A DNA stretch of 12,505 nucleotides from Cyanobacteria bacterium T3Sed10_344R1 (lineage in GTDB: Bacteria > Cyanobacteriota > Cyanobacteriia > Phormidesmidales > Phormidesmidaceae), in assembly GCA_003566335.1 (NCBI GenBank), contig PXDR01000018.1, forward strand, positions 1-12,505, in the 5' to 3' direction. The notes under the pieces were generated by a model. It had not been told where the DNA came from. It saw only the letters and a list, made by a program, of their open reading frames with translations, and ran no database searches. Below, piece by piece: positions 1 through 7,078 of the stretch. The first letter of the stretch is position 1, and every line of letters begins with the position of its first letter. Both the position numbers and the translations under genes were made by a program.

Positions 1-105
1 ACTGCCCCCGTGGCTCCATCTGCCCCAGCGCCTGCCCCCGCCCCATCGCCTTCTCCAGCCCCCGCCCCGGCTCCGGCTCCGTCAGAAGGCAACGGTGGCG
101 AGTAG
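1..105 (+). CDS. C-terminal tail of an unidentified Pro/Ala-rich protein (5' part outside window)
   Basis: Frame 1 is open from the first base to a TAG at 103-105 and encodes 34 residues. They are almost entirely Pro, Ala and Ser, mostly alternating Ala-Pro, and end in a short hydrophilic Ser-Glu-Gly-Asn-Gly-Gly-Glu. Such a run is typical of a flexible extended linker or C-terminal tail and does not identify a family. Reading this frame as coding rests on clean in-frame termination, the strongly third-position-C pattern, and the downstream gene beginning 59 bp later with its own ribosome site. The catalytic or folded part lies off the left edge, so no function can be assigned. Confidence 0.6.
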   Translation, partial: TAPVAPSAPAPAPAPSPSPAPAPAPAPSEGNGGE

Positions 106-148
106 GGACTTGGTAGACTGAAAGATAGCAGGAAAGAACAGCAGGTTT

Positions 149-154
149 AGGAGG
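149..154 (+). promoter_or_regulatory. Strong Shine-Dalgarno site of the Psb35-like gene
   Basis: AGGAGG, a perfect anti-16S match, ends 10 bases before the ATG at 165. A second in-frame ATG at 171 would be 16 bases away, so the site favours the first start. It is the most consensus-like ribosome site I noticed in the window, which would fit an abundantly translated small membrane protein. Confidence 0.7.
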
Positions 155-164
155 ACGACACGTT

Positions 165-368
165 ATGACCATGACCTTAGCCGCAGCAGGCGGTCTTCCC
201 GGTTGGTTTACGGCAGTTTATGCCGTTGGCTTTGTAGCCGCAGTGACCTTTGGCTCGATTGCCTGGTATAACTCTAAGCGCCCTGCTGGCTGGGAAGGAC
301 AGAAGCGGCCTGACTTTGTGCCTGAGGTTGACACTGGCGATGCCGACGACACCGATTCTGAAGACTAG
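165..368 (+). CDS. psb35: Small single-helix thylakoid protein, Psb35-like (photosystem II CP47 module)
   Basis: The product is 67 residues: a short N-terminus, one hydrophobic helix at about residues 13-33, a conserved-looking basic/aromatic segment (WYNSKRPAGWE, residues 34-44), then an Asp/Glu-rich tail. From memory, the helix followed by GSxAWYNSKRPxGWE is the signature of the cyanobacterial family to which Psb35 (Synechocystis Ssl2148) belongs. Psb35 binds the CP47 assembly module of photosystem II and stabilises associated high-light-inducible proteins. The assignment rests on recalled sequence similarity and not on a search. The safe statement is a conserved cyanobacterial single-pass protein. 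The start is chosen by the AGGAGG site upstream. The gene stands alone and is followed by a bidirectional terminator facing potC. Confidence 0.6.
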   Translation: MTMTLAAAGGLPGWFTAVYAVGFVAAVTFGSIAWYNSKRPAGWEGQKRPDFVPEVDTGDADDTDSED

Positions 369-461
369 CTGCTGAAGATTGGCCAAGGCGCAGCGGTGTC
401 TAGAGCTTCTAAGCATTAGGCTCCCAAGCTGGACGCTCAGCTGATTCCGTAAGAACCATAA

Positions 462-499
462 AAACAGGTGCAGGAGGTTTCGCCCCCCTGCACCTGTTT
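462..499. terminator. Bidirectional rho-independent terminator between psb35-like gene and potC
   Basis: A 13-bp perfect inverted repeat pairs AAACAGGTGCAGG (462-474) with its complement at 487-499 around a 12-base loop. On the plus strand the stem runs into TTTGTTT (497-503). On the minus strand it runs into a T-run (complement of the A-run at 460-464). It lies between the stop of the plus-strand gene (368) and the stop of potC (515), so it can end both convergent transcripts. Confidence 0.9.
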
Positions 500-514
500 G
501 TTTATCACCGCGAG

Positions 515-1360
515 TTAACGGGAGGTGCGATCGCTGTAGGCCCGAAAATATTCAGAAAATGCGGCAATTAAGCCCGACGCCATAATCAGCACCACGCTCA
601 GGGCATTAACGTCTGGCTTGACCCCGGTGCGAACGCGGCTAAAGATTTCGATGGGCAGTGGGTTGACGCCACCCCCCGCCGTGAAGCTAGAAATTAGCAG
701 ATCGTCCATGCTAAGGACGAACGACAGCAGACCGCCAGACACAATGGCTGGCAGCAGTTGCGGCAACAGCACCTTAATCAAGGCTTGCTGGGGATTAGCA
801 CCCAAATCTAGGGCAGCTTCTTCTAGGTGGGGGTCAAGTCCCTTCAGCCGACTAGACACCACCACCGCAATGTAGGCCAGGCAAAACACCATGTGGGCCG
901 CGATGACAGTCCACAAGTTCAGGGCAATCCCTGCCGTTGCCAAGAACACTAAGGTAGCCACCCCAATGGCAATATCTGGGATGATCAGCGGCAGGTAAGA
1001 GACGCCACGGTAAAGGGTTTTGCCGCGAAAGCGATATTTTGCCAGGCCAATCGCCATCAGGGTGCCCAGCACCGAAGAAATGCCCACCGCCACCAGGGCG
1101 ATGGTCAGACTGTCTTGCAGCGCCGCAAAAATCCGGCGGTCGTTAAATAAACTTTGATACCATCGCAGGCTAAAGCCCTCCCACCGCGCCCCATAGCGAG
1201 AGGCGTTGAAGCTGTAGACAGCCAACACCAAAATCGGCACGTACATGAAGCCGTACATCCCGAGAGAAAACACCCCTTGCCAGGTAAACGGCAGGCGAAA
1301 GCGGCTGGGAGCAGCAGACCTAGCGGCGGCAGACTTGGCCGCGGTGGGTGGGGCAGTCAT
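515..1360 (-). CDS. potC: Polyamine ABC transporter permease, PotC/PotI type
   Basis: This 281-residue inner-membrane permease is one half of the channel of a spermidine/putrescine importer. The first about 22 residues are Ala/Ser-rich and hydrophilic. About six hydrophobic helices follow, the first near residues 29-50. The cytoplasmic EAA loop that docks on the ATPase is clear at about 180-206 (EEAALDLGAN, then PQLLPAI). A Ser-Met-Asp-Asp segment after it (217-220) is typical of the PotC branch of binding-protein-dependent permeases. Length fits the family (about 260-285). It is the last gene of the potA-potD-potB-potC series, starts 27 bp after the potB stop, and is followed by the bidirectional terminator. 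The ATG start gives an N-terminus beginning MTAPPT, the same as potB. Confidence 0.9.
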   Translation of the reverse strand: MTAPPTAAKSAAARSAAPSRFRLPFTWQGVFSLGMYGFMYVPILVLAVYSFNASRYGARWEGFSLRWYQSLFNDRRIFAALQDSLTIALVAVGISSVLGTLMAIGLAKYRFRGKTLYRGVSYLPLIIPDIAIGVATLVFLATAGIALNLWTVIAAHMVFCLAYIAVVVSSRLKGLDPHLEEAALDLGANPQQALIKVLLPQLLPAIVSGGLLSFVLSMDDLLISSFTAGGGVNPLPIEIFSRVRTGVKPDVNALSVVLIMASGLIAAFSEYFRAYSDRTSR

Positions 1361-1387
1361 AGGGCAAGCCTCTAAGCCTCAGGAATA

Positions 1388-2302
1388 TCAGGAGTAATTT
1401 TCGGGGTTGCGATCGCCGTAGCGAATCAGCAGAGCAATGGCTAAGCTCACTGCCAAAATTAGCAGCATACTCATGGATGAGCCAAAGCCCCAGTTCCGGG
1501 TTGGCCCCAGAAACTGGTTGTAAATCAACCGAGCAATGGTCATGCTGCTCGCCCCGCCCAGCAGGGTTGGCACCACAAAATCGCCCAGGCTGGTGATAAA
1601 CACCAGCAGCCCCCCTGCGGCAATGCCGGGCAGGGTTTGGGGCACGGTCACCTGCCAAAATCGCTGCGCTGGGTTTGCGCCTAAGTCGGCGGCGGCTTCT
1701 AGCAGACGGATGTCTAGTTTCTCTAGGGACGAATAGAGAATCAGCACCATGTAGGGCAAAAAGCTGTAGGTCATGCCCACATAGACCGCTGCCGGGCTGT
1801 TGAGGATGTTCTGTCCTGGGATGCCGACTGCTTGCAGGACGACATTCAGCAGCCCTGAAGAACGCAAAATCGTAATCCAGGCATAGGCCCGCAGCAAGGA
1901 CGATGTCCACAGGGGCAAAATGAAGACCACCAGCAGCAGGGTGCGCCAGCGTTTGGGGGCCATCAGGGCAATCCAGTAGGCCACCGGGAACCCGACGATT
2001 AGGCAGAGCCCAGTGGTGCCCAGGGCAAAGTTGAGGGAGCGAAACAGCACCCGCAAATAAACCGGCTGGAAAATTTGCAGGTAGTTACCTAACCCATAGG
2101 CTCCGGGCACATCCCCTGGCCGGAGCCCAGGGACTAAGCTGATTTCCGCAATCAGCAGAGTGGGAATCACCAAAAACAGCACCAGCCACACCCCAGAGGG
2201 CAGCAGCAGGGTCAGCGGCTCAATCAGTTGCCCTAACCGCTGACCCAGGCTGGGCTTGGCGGCAAGGGCAATCTCCCGAGGCACGGTAGGCGGTGCAGTC
2301 AT
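1388..2302 (-). CDS. potB: Polyamine ABC transporter permease, PotB/PotH type
   Basis: This is the second channel subunit of the polyamine importer, 304 residues, in the usual range for PotB/PotH. It has a hydrophilic N-terminus of about 28 residues, a first helix at about 31-53, a periplasmic stretch with a Gly-Leu-x-Asn-Tyr segment near 71-74, and several further helices. The EAA loop runs at about 202-226 (EAAADLGANP, then PQTLPGI). The segment after it (ITSLGDFVVPTLLGG, 236-250) is characteristic of PotB. Transcription comes from potD, whose stop lies 36 bp upstream, and continues to potC 27 bp downstream, so the three are very likely one transcript. It pairs with PotC as a heterodimer energised by PotA. 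Confidence 0.92.
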   Translation of the reverse strand: MTAPPTVPREIALAAKPSLGQRLGQLIEPLTLLLPSGVWLVLFLVIPTLLIAEISLVPGLRPGDVPGAYGLGNYLQIFQPVYLRVLFRSLNFALGTTGLCLIVGFPVAYWIALMAPKRWRTLLLVVFILPLWTSSLLRAYAWITILRSSGLLNVVLQAVGIPGQNILNSPAAVYVGMTYSFLPYMVLILYSSLEKLDIRLLEAAADLGANPAQRFWQVTVPQTLPGIAAGGLLVFITSLGDFVVPTLLGGASSMTIARLIYNQFLGPTRNWGFGSSMSMLLILAVSLAIALLIRYGDRNPENYS

Positions 2303-2338
2303 GGGCTGGCCAAATTAAAGGTCAGAGACACCGGTCAG

Positions 2339-3505
2339 TTAAGCGCTGGTCACTTCTGTCCAGTAGCGGTCATAGAGAGCAGAGGCTTCTGGGCCAACGG
2401 GGGCAATGCCTTCACAGCGGGCCAAAATCTCATCGGGCGGGAAGAGATCTTCGTTGGCTAGCAAGTCGTCGTCTATCAGGTCGAGGGCTTCGCTATTGGG
2501 GGTGGCAAAGAACAGGCGTTCCACGGTCTGAGCCGCAACGTTAGCGTCGAGGTTGAAGTTAATCCACTCGTAGGCAGCATCCACGTTGGGGGCTGTCTCG
2601 GGGATGACTAGGGTGTCTGTCCACACGGAGGAACCGCTGAGGGGAATGACGTACTCGAAGGCCGGATCTTCTAGGGTGGCTGCGATCGCATCGACAGAGT
2701 AGCTCATCACCAAATCGAGGTCACCGCCCAGCAGCTCGTCTTCCCAGCCAAAGGAACGGAAAGCTGCGATCGCAGGGCGTAGCTCCATCAACCGCTCAAA
2801 CGCTTCCTCTAGCTCATCTGGATCCGTCGCATTGTAGGAATAGCCCAGGGACTTGAGCACCGCCCCCATGGTTTCCCGCACGTCATCCAACAGGGTAAAG
2901 CGGCGGTTAAGCGCCTGTTGATTGTCCCAGAGATAGTCCCAATCCTCGGGATCTCCAGACACCAGCTCTCGGTTGAAGAGCAGGCCAGTGGTACCCCAGC
3001 TAAACGGCACACTGTGGACATTGTCGGGGTCGTAGGCCGGGCTGACCCACTGGTCAAGCATCGTATCTAGCCCCTCGACCCGGTCTTGATCCAGGGTGGT
3101 CAACAGGTCGAGCTCAATCATCTCCTCCACCATGTAGTCAGAGGGATAGATAATGCTGTAGGCCGAGCCGCCCCCAGCCTGCAGCCGGGCCAGCATCGTT
3201 TCATTCGAGTCATAGATGTCGGTGACCACCTGAATGCCCGTCTCAGCGGTAAAGGCTGCCGTCAGCTCCTCATCTACATAGTCCGCCCAGGTGTAGATGT
3301 GAAGCGTATCAGAGCCGCCACCGCCCTCACCACCGTTGCCGTTGCCTGTTTCAGTATCCGGGGCTTGAACATCACTCACCCCACCCTGACGACAGTTGGA
3401 CAGCGCCATCCCAGCTAGGGCTGCCGCCCCACCCTGGAGAAATCGTCGCCGACTAGTGGCCAACCGACGAGAGTACGGGGAATAGAGAGAACGATTACGA
3501 GGCAC
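2339..3505 (-). CDS. potD: Periplasmic polyamine-binding protein PotD/PotF type, Tat-exported
   Basis: This 388-residue substrate-binding protein delivers spermidine or putrescine to PotB/PotC. The N-terminus has a near-ideal twin-arginine motif (SRRRFLQ, 18-24), a hydrophobic stretch (26-36) and a Cys at 38 in LSNC, a possible lipid-attachment site with an unusual Asn before the Cys. A Gly/Asn/Glu-rich linker (51-65) precedes the mature domain, which opens like PotD (HIYTWADYV, 69-77). By recalled alignment with E. coli PotD, ligand residues W34, Y37, D168, E171, W255 and D257 correspond to W73, Y76, D208, E211, W295 and D297. The W229 position appears to be Ser or Tyr here. The start is GTG: no in-frame ATG lies upstream before a stop, a later ATG would remove the Tat motif, and GGAG sits 6 bases before the GTG. 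Confidence 0.92.
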   Translation of the reverse strand: MPRNRSLYSPYSRRLATSRRRFLQGGAAALAGMALSNCRQGGVSDVQAPDTETGNGNGGEGGGGSDTLHIYTWADYVDEELTAAFTAETGIQVVTDIYDSNETMLARLQAGGGSAYSIIYPSDYMVEEMIELDLLTTLDQDRVEGLDTMLDQWVSPAYDPDNVHSVPFSWGTTGLLFNRELVSGDPEDWDYLWDNQQALNRRFTLLDDVRETMGAVLKSLGYSYNATDPDELEEAFERLMELRPAIAAFRSFGWEDELLGGDLDLVMSYSVDAIAATLEDPAFEYVIPLSGSSVWTDTLVIPETAPNVDAAYEWINFNLDANVAAQTVERLFFATPNSEALDLIDDDLLANEDLFPPDEILARCEGIAPVGPEASALYDRYWTEVTSA

Positions 3506-3511
3506 GGCTTT

Positions 3512-3515
3512 CTCC
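3512..3515 (-). promoter_or_regulatory. Shine-Dalgarno site that decides the GTG start of potD
   Basis: On the minus strand GGAG lies 6 bases before the GTG codon at 3505-3503. Together with the twin-arginine motif 18 residues in, it supports GTG as the true start, because the next ATG (residue 33) would lose the export signal. Confidence 0.6.
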
Positions 3516-3676
3516 GATAGACATGAACACTTTCACACTTTGGCTAGTTTGATAGCCCCTCCTGGGGTTGATTGTTCGCCATGAGCTGAATCTAGACCGA
3601 ATTTGACCAGATTTCGAGCCCGGGCTGTGAGTGGGGGGTCAATCTGCCGCCCTCCCCCAGTCCTAGACAGCGGGTT

Positions 3677-4846
3677 TCAGCTAGCGTCCGTTAGCTCACT
3701 CGCTGGGGACTTCGCCGCTAGGGCCAAACAATCCGTCGCCGCCCAGGAAGCATAAACCGGCGTTTCCAGTTCCGGCAACCGCTGATGGCGATTAGGCTGC
3801 AACACCGTCAGATGCTCCCCAGTATTGAGCACCACCCGGCACTGGAGATGGGTGCCCAAGTACATCACATGCTGCAGTCGCCCGGCAAAACAGTTCTGTC
3901 CGGGCTGGGCTGGGGACGCTTGGGTACTGAGCCGAATTTTTTCGGGGCGGACGCTGACGACAGCCGCCATCCCAGCCGTTAGCGGGATCTCTATTTTTGG
4001 CGGCTGAACCCAAACCTGAAGCCCAGTGTCGGTCGTCACCTTCAGGCCATCTCGGGCCGCTTGGTCAACCTTGCCCCGCACCAGATTCGTCTCCCCAATA
4101 AAATCTGCCACAAATGGGGTTTTGGGGAAGTCATAAATCTGGCTCGGCGTGCCCACCTGCTCGATTTCCCCATCTCGCATCACGGCAATTCGATCAGACA
4201 GGGATAGGGCTTCTTCTTGATCGTGGGTGACCATGATGAAGGTAATGCCCAGCTTGCGGTGCAGGTTAGACAGCTCCACCTGCATTTCCTTCCGCAGCTT
4301 TAGATCCAGCGCTCCCAACGGTTCATCCAGCAGCATCACCGCCGGTCGGTTGACCAAGGCCCGGGCTAGGGCAACCCGCTGCTGTTGCCCACCGGACAAC
4401 TGCCCCGGCACCCGTCGCGCAAATGACTCCATCTGGACAAGCCGCAGGGCTTCAGCAACCTGGGTGCGCACTTCGCTTTTACCCACCCGCTTAATCCGTA
4501 GGCCAAAGGCGATGTTGTCCCAGACGCTCATATGGCCAAACAGGGCATAGCTCTGAAACACCGTATTGACGGGACGGCGATAGGCTGGCATGTGGCTGAC
4601 GTTGCGTCCTTGCAGCAGCACTTCGCCAGTGGTGGGCGTTTCAAATCCAGCAATCAGCCGCAGCGTCGTGGTCTTGCCACAGCCCGACGGCCCTAGGATG
4701 CTGAAAAATTCCCCTTGTCGAATTTTGAGGTCAACGCCTTTAACGGCGGTATCGGGGCCAAAGATTTTGAAGACCTGGCGCAGTTCAACATCAAGGGTGG
4801 CGGCAGCCGGGGGCGCTGAACGCTGGGTTGAGGTGGTCTGAGACAT
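3677..4846 (-). CDS. potA: Polyamine ABC transporter ATP-binding protein PotA
   Basis: This is the ATPase that powers polyamine uptake, 389 residues, close to the E. coli PotA length. The nucleotide-binding domain shows Walker A (GPSGCGKTT, 52-60), Q-loop Gln98, the ABC signature (LSGGQ, 150-154), Walker B (MLLDEP, 171-176) and the H-loop His208. A segment typical of the CUT1/MOI class (FIGETNLVRGKV, 249-260) leads into a C-terminal TOBE-type regulatory domain (about 290-375), including SVRPEKIRLS. It is the first gene of the pot series. A 171-bp gap separates it from potD, unlike the 27-36 bp gaps further on, so potDBC may have an additional promoter. MOI-family relatives for iron or thiosulfate share the fold, but the neighbouring PotD makes polyamines the best call. 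Confidence 0.93.
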   Translation of the reverse strand: MSQTTSTQRSAPPAAATLDVELRQVFKIFGPDTAVKGVDLKIRQGEFFSILGPSGCGKTTTLRLIAGFETPTTGEVLLQGRNVSHMPAYRRPVNTVFQSYALFGHMSVWDNIAFGLRIKRVGKSEVRTQVAEALRLVQMESFARRVPGQLSGGQQQRVALARALVNRPAVMLLDEPLGALDLKLRKEMQVELSNLHRKLGITFIMVTHDQEEALSLSDRIAVMRDGEIEQVGTPSQIYDFPKTPFVADFIGETNLVRGKVDQAARDGLKVTTDTGLQVWVQPPKIEIPLTAGMAAVVSVRPEKIRLSTQASPAQPGQNCFAGRLQHVMYLGTHLQCRVVLNTGEHLTVLQPNRHQRLPELETPVYASWAATDCLALAAKSPASELTDAS

Positions 4847-5241
4847 GGCGGTAACCCCGATGGTCTAGATCTCAGCGTATCTATACGAACCTGTCCATTA
4901 CGGATCCGTTGAGGGAATTGTAATGAATCTGCGCGCCCTGCCCAAGGCGAGGCGGTTTAACCATTGACAGTCACAAGTCTGACAGTCACAAGTCACATTT
5001 AACATTCACATTATTCTACTGGCTTGTCCCATGCCTGACTGCTTCCTCCCAATTTGACTTAGCCTGCGCGACTTTATCTAGGTTTCTTTTCTGGGCCGCG
5101 ACGCCAGTTACCGTTAGCCGGGTCAGGCTGGGATAAATTTAGGTTGGGGTGCCGTTGGCCAGTCAGCCAGGCAAAGCCAACAAATTGGACTGGGCTGTCT
5201 AAGATAATCAAGTTACGTCACATCATTCACCCGGGATTGTT
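4847..5241. other. 395-bp divergent intergenic region between potA and mrdA
   Basis: I see no gene here. The region must hold the promoters of both divergent genes. It contains a perfect 15-bp tandem repeat (4965-4994) followed by an A/T-rich stretch with several ACATT words (4994-5010), and an interrupted palindrome CGTAT-CT-ATACG (4876-4887) 30 bp before the potA ATG. A GATAAT box lies at 5203-5208, 33 bp before the mrdA ATG, but without a well-spaced -35. I cannot assign a confident promoter pair on either strand. Confidence 0.6.
4965..4994. repeat. Perfect tandem duplication of a 15-bp unit
   Basis: TGACAGTCACAAGTC occurs twice with no gap, at 4965-4979 and 4980-4994. Each copy carries an internal TGAC...GTCA-like pair, and ACATTTAACATTCACATT follows directly. 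It lies 119-148 bp upstream of potA and about 247-276 bp upstream of mrdA. It may be a duplicated regulator-binding site or simple slippage; the sequence alone does not separate these. Confidence 0.85.
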
Positions 5242-7059
5242 ATGGCCCTGATGCAGTATTCGTCAATTTCTGTGGGCGATCGCAAAACCAGTCGCACCAT
5301 GGGACGACGCTACCAGGCGTTGGTGCTGTTTTTGTTGACGAGCTTAGCGCTGTTGGGCGGTGTGGGCAGCCGCTTGGCTTACCTGCAGTTAGTGGAAGGC
5401 ACACGCAATAGTCAGCTCGCGGAAAATAACCGCATCCGCCTAGTGCCTAAGCGCCCAGCCCGGGGCACCATTTTCGATCGCAACGGTAAAATCCTGGCGG
5501 GCAGTCGCCTGTCGCGCTCGGTGTCTCTGTGGCCAATTGCCGTCTCCCGAGAAGAGTGGCCGCCAGTGATTGAGCGGCTGGCCAATATCCTCGACATTCC
5601 CCCAGATGAAATTCAGCGACGGTTAGAGCAAGCGGGCTATGACTCCATTGAGTCCGTGCCCCTAACCCTGGGCATTACCCCAGCCCAGGTGATTGCGATC
5701 GCAGAATATAGCGACCAACTGCCTGGCGTGCGGATTGAAGCGGAAGCCGTGCGGAACTACCCCTCCGGAGACATGGCCGCCCATGTCCTTGGCTATACCG
5801 GCGAAATGGACGACAGCGAACTCGCCGCCCGCAGCGACGAAGGTTATCGGCTGGGGGACTTCACCGGCAAAATGGGGGCTGAATCTGCCTTTGAAAGCCG
5901 CCTGCGCGGTGAGTGGGGTGGACAGCAGGTCGAAGTGGACAGCGCGGGCCGAGTCGTCGGCATCCTGGGCAGCAAGCCCGCCATCTCTGGGCAAGACGTG
6001 CAGCTCACCCTCGACCTAGAGCTTCAGCGCGCCGCTGAAGATGCCCTCGGAGATACCACCGGCACCCTAATCGCCCTCGATCCTCGAAATGGGGCTGTCC
6101 TGGCGATGGTCAGCCGCCCCGCCTTTGACCCCAATATTTTCACCACCAACATCACGGATGCCCAGTGGGCTCAACTGCAAAGCGCCCGCTTCCCCTTTCT
6201 CAACCGGTCGCTGCAGTCCTACCCCCCGGCCAGTACCTTTAAAATCGTCACCGCCGCCGCCGCCATTGAATCAGGCAATTACTCCCCCAACGCCGTGCTA
6301 CCCACCTATCCCTACGTCACCTCAGGGGGCATTCAGTTTTGGGACTGGAACCGCGCTGGCTTTGGCTCTCTGGGCTTCCCTGGAGCCTTGTCCATGAGCA
6401 GCAATACCTTCTTCTACCAGACGGCAATGCGGATGGGAGAACAGCCCCTGATTCAGTGGTCGCGACGGTTTGGGTTTGGCCAGCGAACCGGCATTGAGCT
6501 GGGGTCTGAAGAAAGTGCCGGGTTAGTCCCAGACGAAGCCTGGAAAGAAGCCGAACTCGGGGAAGGCTGGTACCAGGGGGACACCATCACCATGGCCATT
6601 GGCCAAAGCTTTATGCAGGCAACGCCGCTGCAAATTGCGGTGATGTTTTCAATCATTGCCAACGGCGGCTATGACATCACCCCTCACCTGCTCAAAGATG
6701 GCAATCAGCCCACCCGAGGTGAACCCATTGGCCTCAGCGAGGGCAGCCTGCGGGTCATTCGCCAAGGGCTAAGAGAAGGGGTAGTGCGAGGCACAGGCCG
6801 AGCTGGCGGATCTGCCAACATGCCTGCCGTAGCCGGTAAGAGCGGCACGGCCCAAGCGCCGCCGTACCAGAACCACGCTTGGTTCGGCGCGTTTGCCCCC
6901 TATGAAGATCCCGAAATTGTGGTGGTCGGCTTTGGTGAACATGCTGGCAGCGGCGGCGGGGCGCTGATGGCCCCCAAAACCCGAGAGGTGATGGAAGCCT
7001 ATTTCCAGCTACAGCAGTCGCGCCAAGGCGGCGAGTCTGAGGAGTCTGACACGGAGTAG
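5242..7059 (+). CDS. mrdA: Penicillin-binding protein 2 (elongation transpeptidase)
   Basis: This class B PBP cross-links peptidoglycan during lateral wall growth, partnered in other bacteria by RodA and MreBCD. It has 605 residues. A cytoplasmic N-terminus precedes one membrane anchor (about 26-49). A dimerisation/pedestal domain follows, opening with the hallmark RGTIFDRNG (74-82). The transpeptidase domain has all three active-site motifs: STFK with catalytic Ser331 and Lys334, SSN (386-388) and KSGT (533-536). A 15-residue Glu/Ser-rich tail closes it. The short N-terminus and pedestal favour PBP2 over the division protein FtsI/PBP3, and no PASTA domains are seen. The ATG at 5242 has only a weak ribosome site; in-frame ATGs at 5251 and 5299 also lie before the anchor, so the start is uncertain by up to 19 codons. 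No rodA or mre gene lies nearby. Confidence 0.92.
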   Translation: MALMQYSSISVGDRKTSRTMGRRYQALVLFLLTSLALLGGVGSRLAYLQLVEGTRNSQLAENNRIRLVPKRPARGTIFDRNGKILAGSRLSRSVSLWPIAVSREEWPPVIERLANILDIPPDEIQRRLEQAGYDSIESVPLTLGITPAQVIAIAEYSDQLPGVRIEAEAVRNYPSGDMAAHVLGYTGEMDDSELAARSDEGYRLGDFTGKMGAESAFESRLRGEWGGQQVEVDSAGRVVGILGSKPAISGQDVQLTLDLELQRAAEDALGDTTGTLIALDPRNGAVLAMVSRPAFDPNIFTTNITDAQWAQLQSARFPFLNRSLQSYPPASTFKIVTAAAAIESGNYSPNAVLPTYPYVTSGGIQFWDWNRAGFGSLGFPGALSMSSNTFFYQTAMRMGEQPLIQWSRRFGFGQRTGIELGSEESAGLVPDEAWKEAELGEGWYQGDTITMAIGQSFMQATPLQIAVMFSIIANGGYDITPHLLKDGNQPTRGEPIGLSEGSLRVIRQGLREGVVRGTGRAGGSANMPAVAGKSGTAQAPPYQNHAWFGAFAPYEDPEIVVVGFGEHAGSGGGALMAPKTREVMEAYFQLQQSRQGGESEESDTE

Positions 7060-7078
7060 GGCAGGACAGTTAAGCTCA

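Noticed and set aside
1320..1910. Long minus-strand open frame (about 196 codons) overlapping the end of potB and start of potC
   Set aside because: It lies in another frame over two clearly conserved permease genes, and its translation is rich in Arg, His and Pro with no recognisable domain. It is a GC-driven shadow.
4876..4887. Interrupted palindrome CGTAT-CT-ATACG before potA as an operator
   Set aside because: The 5-bp arms are short enough to occur by chance, and it does not match the NtcA GTA-N8-TAC pattern or any other site I know.
4964..4969. TTGACA as a -35 box for mrdA
   Set aside because: It is a perfect -35 word, but no -10-like box lies 16-19 bp downstream. It is partly created by the tandem repeat.
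5203..5208. GATAAT as the mrdA -10 box
   Set aside because: It is close to consensus and well placed, but no -35-like word is at a proper distance (TTGGAC at 5185-5190 is only 12 bp away). It is too weak to list as a promoter.
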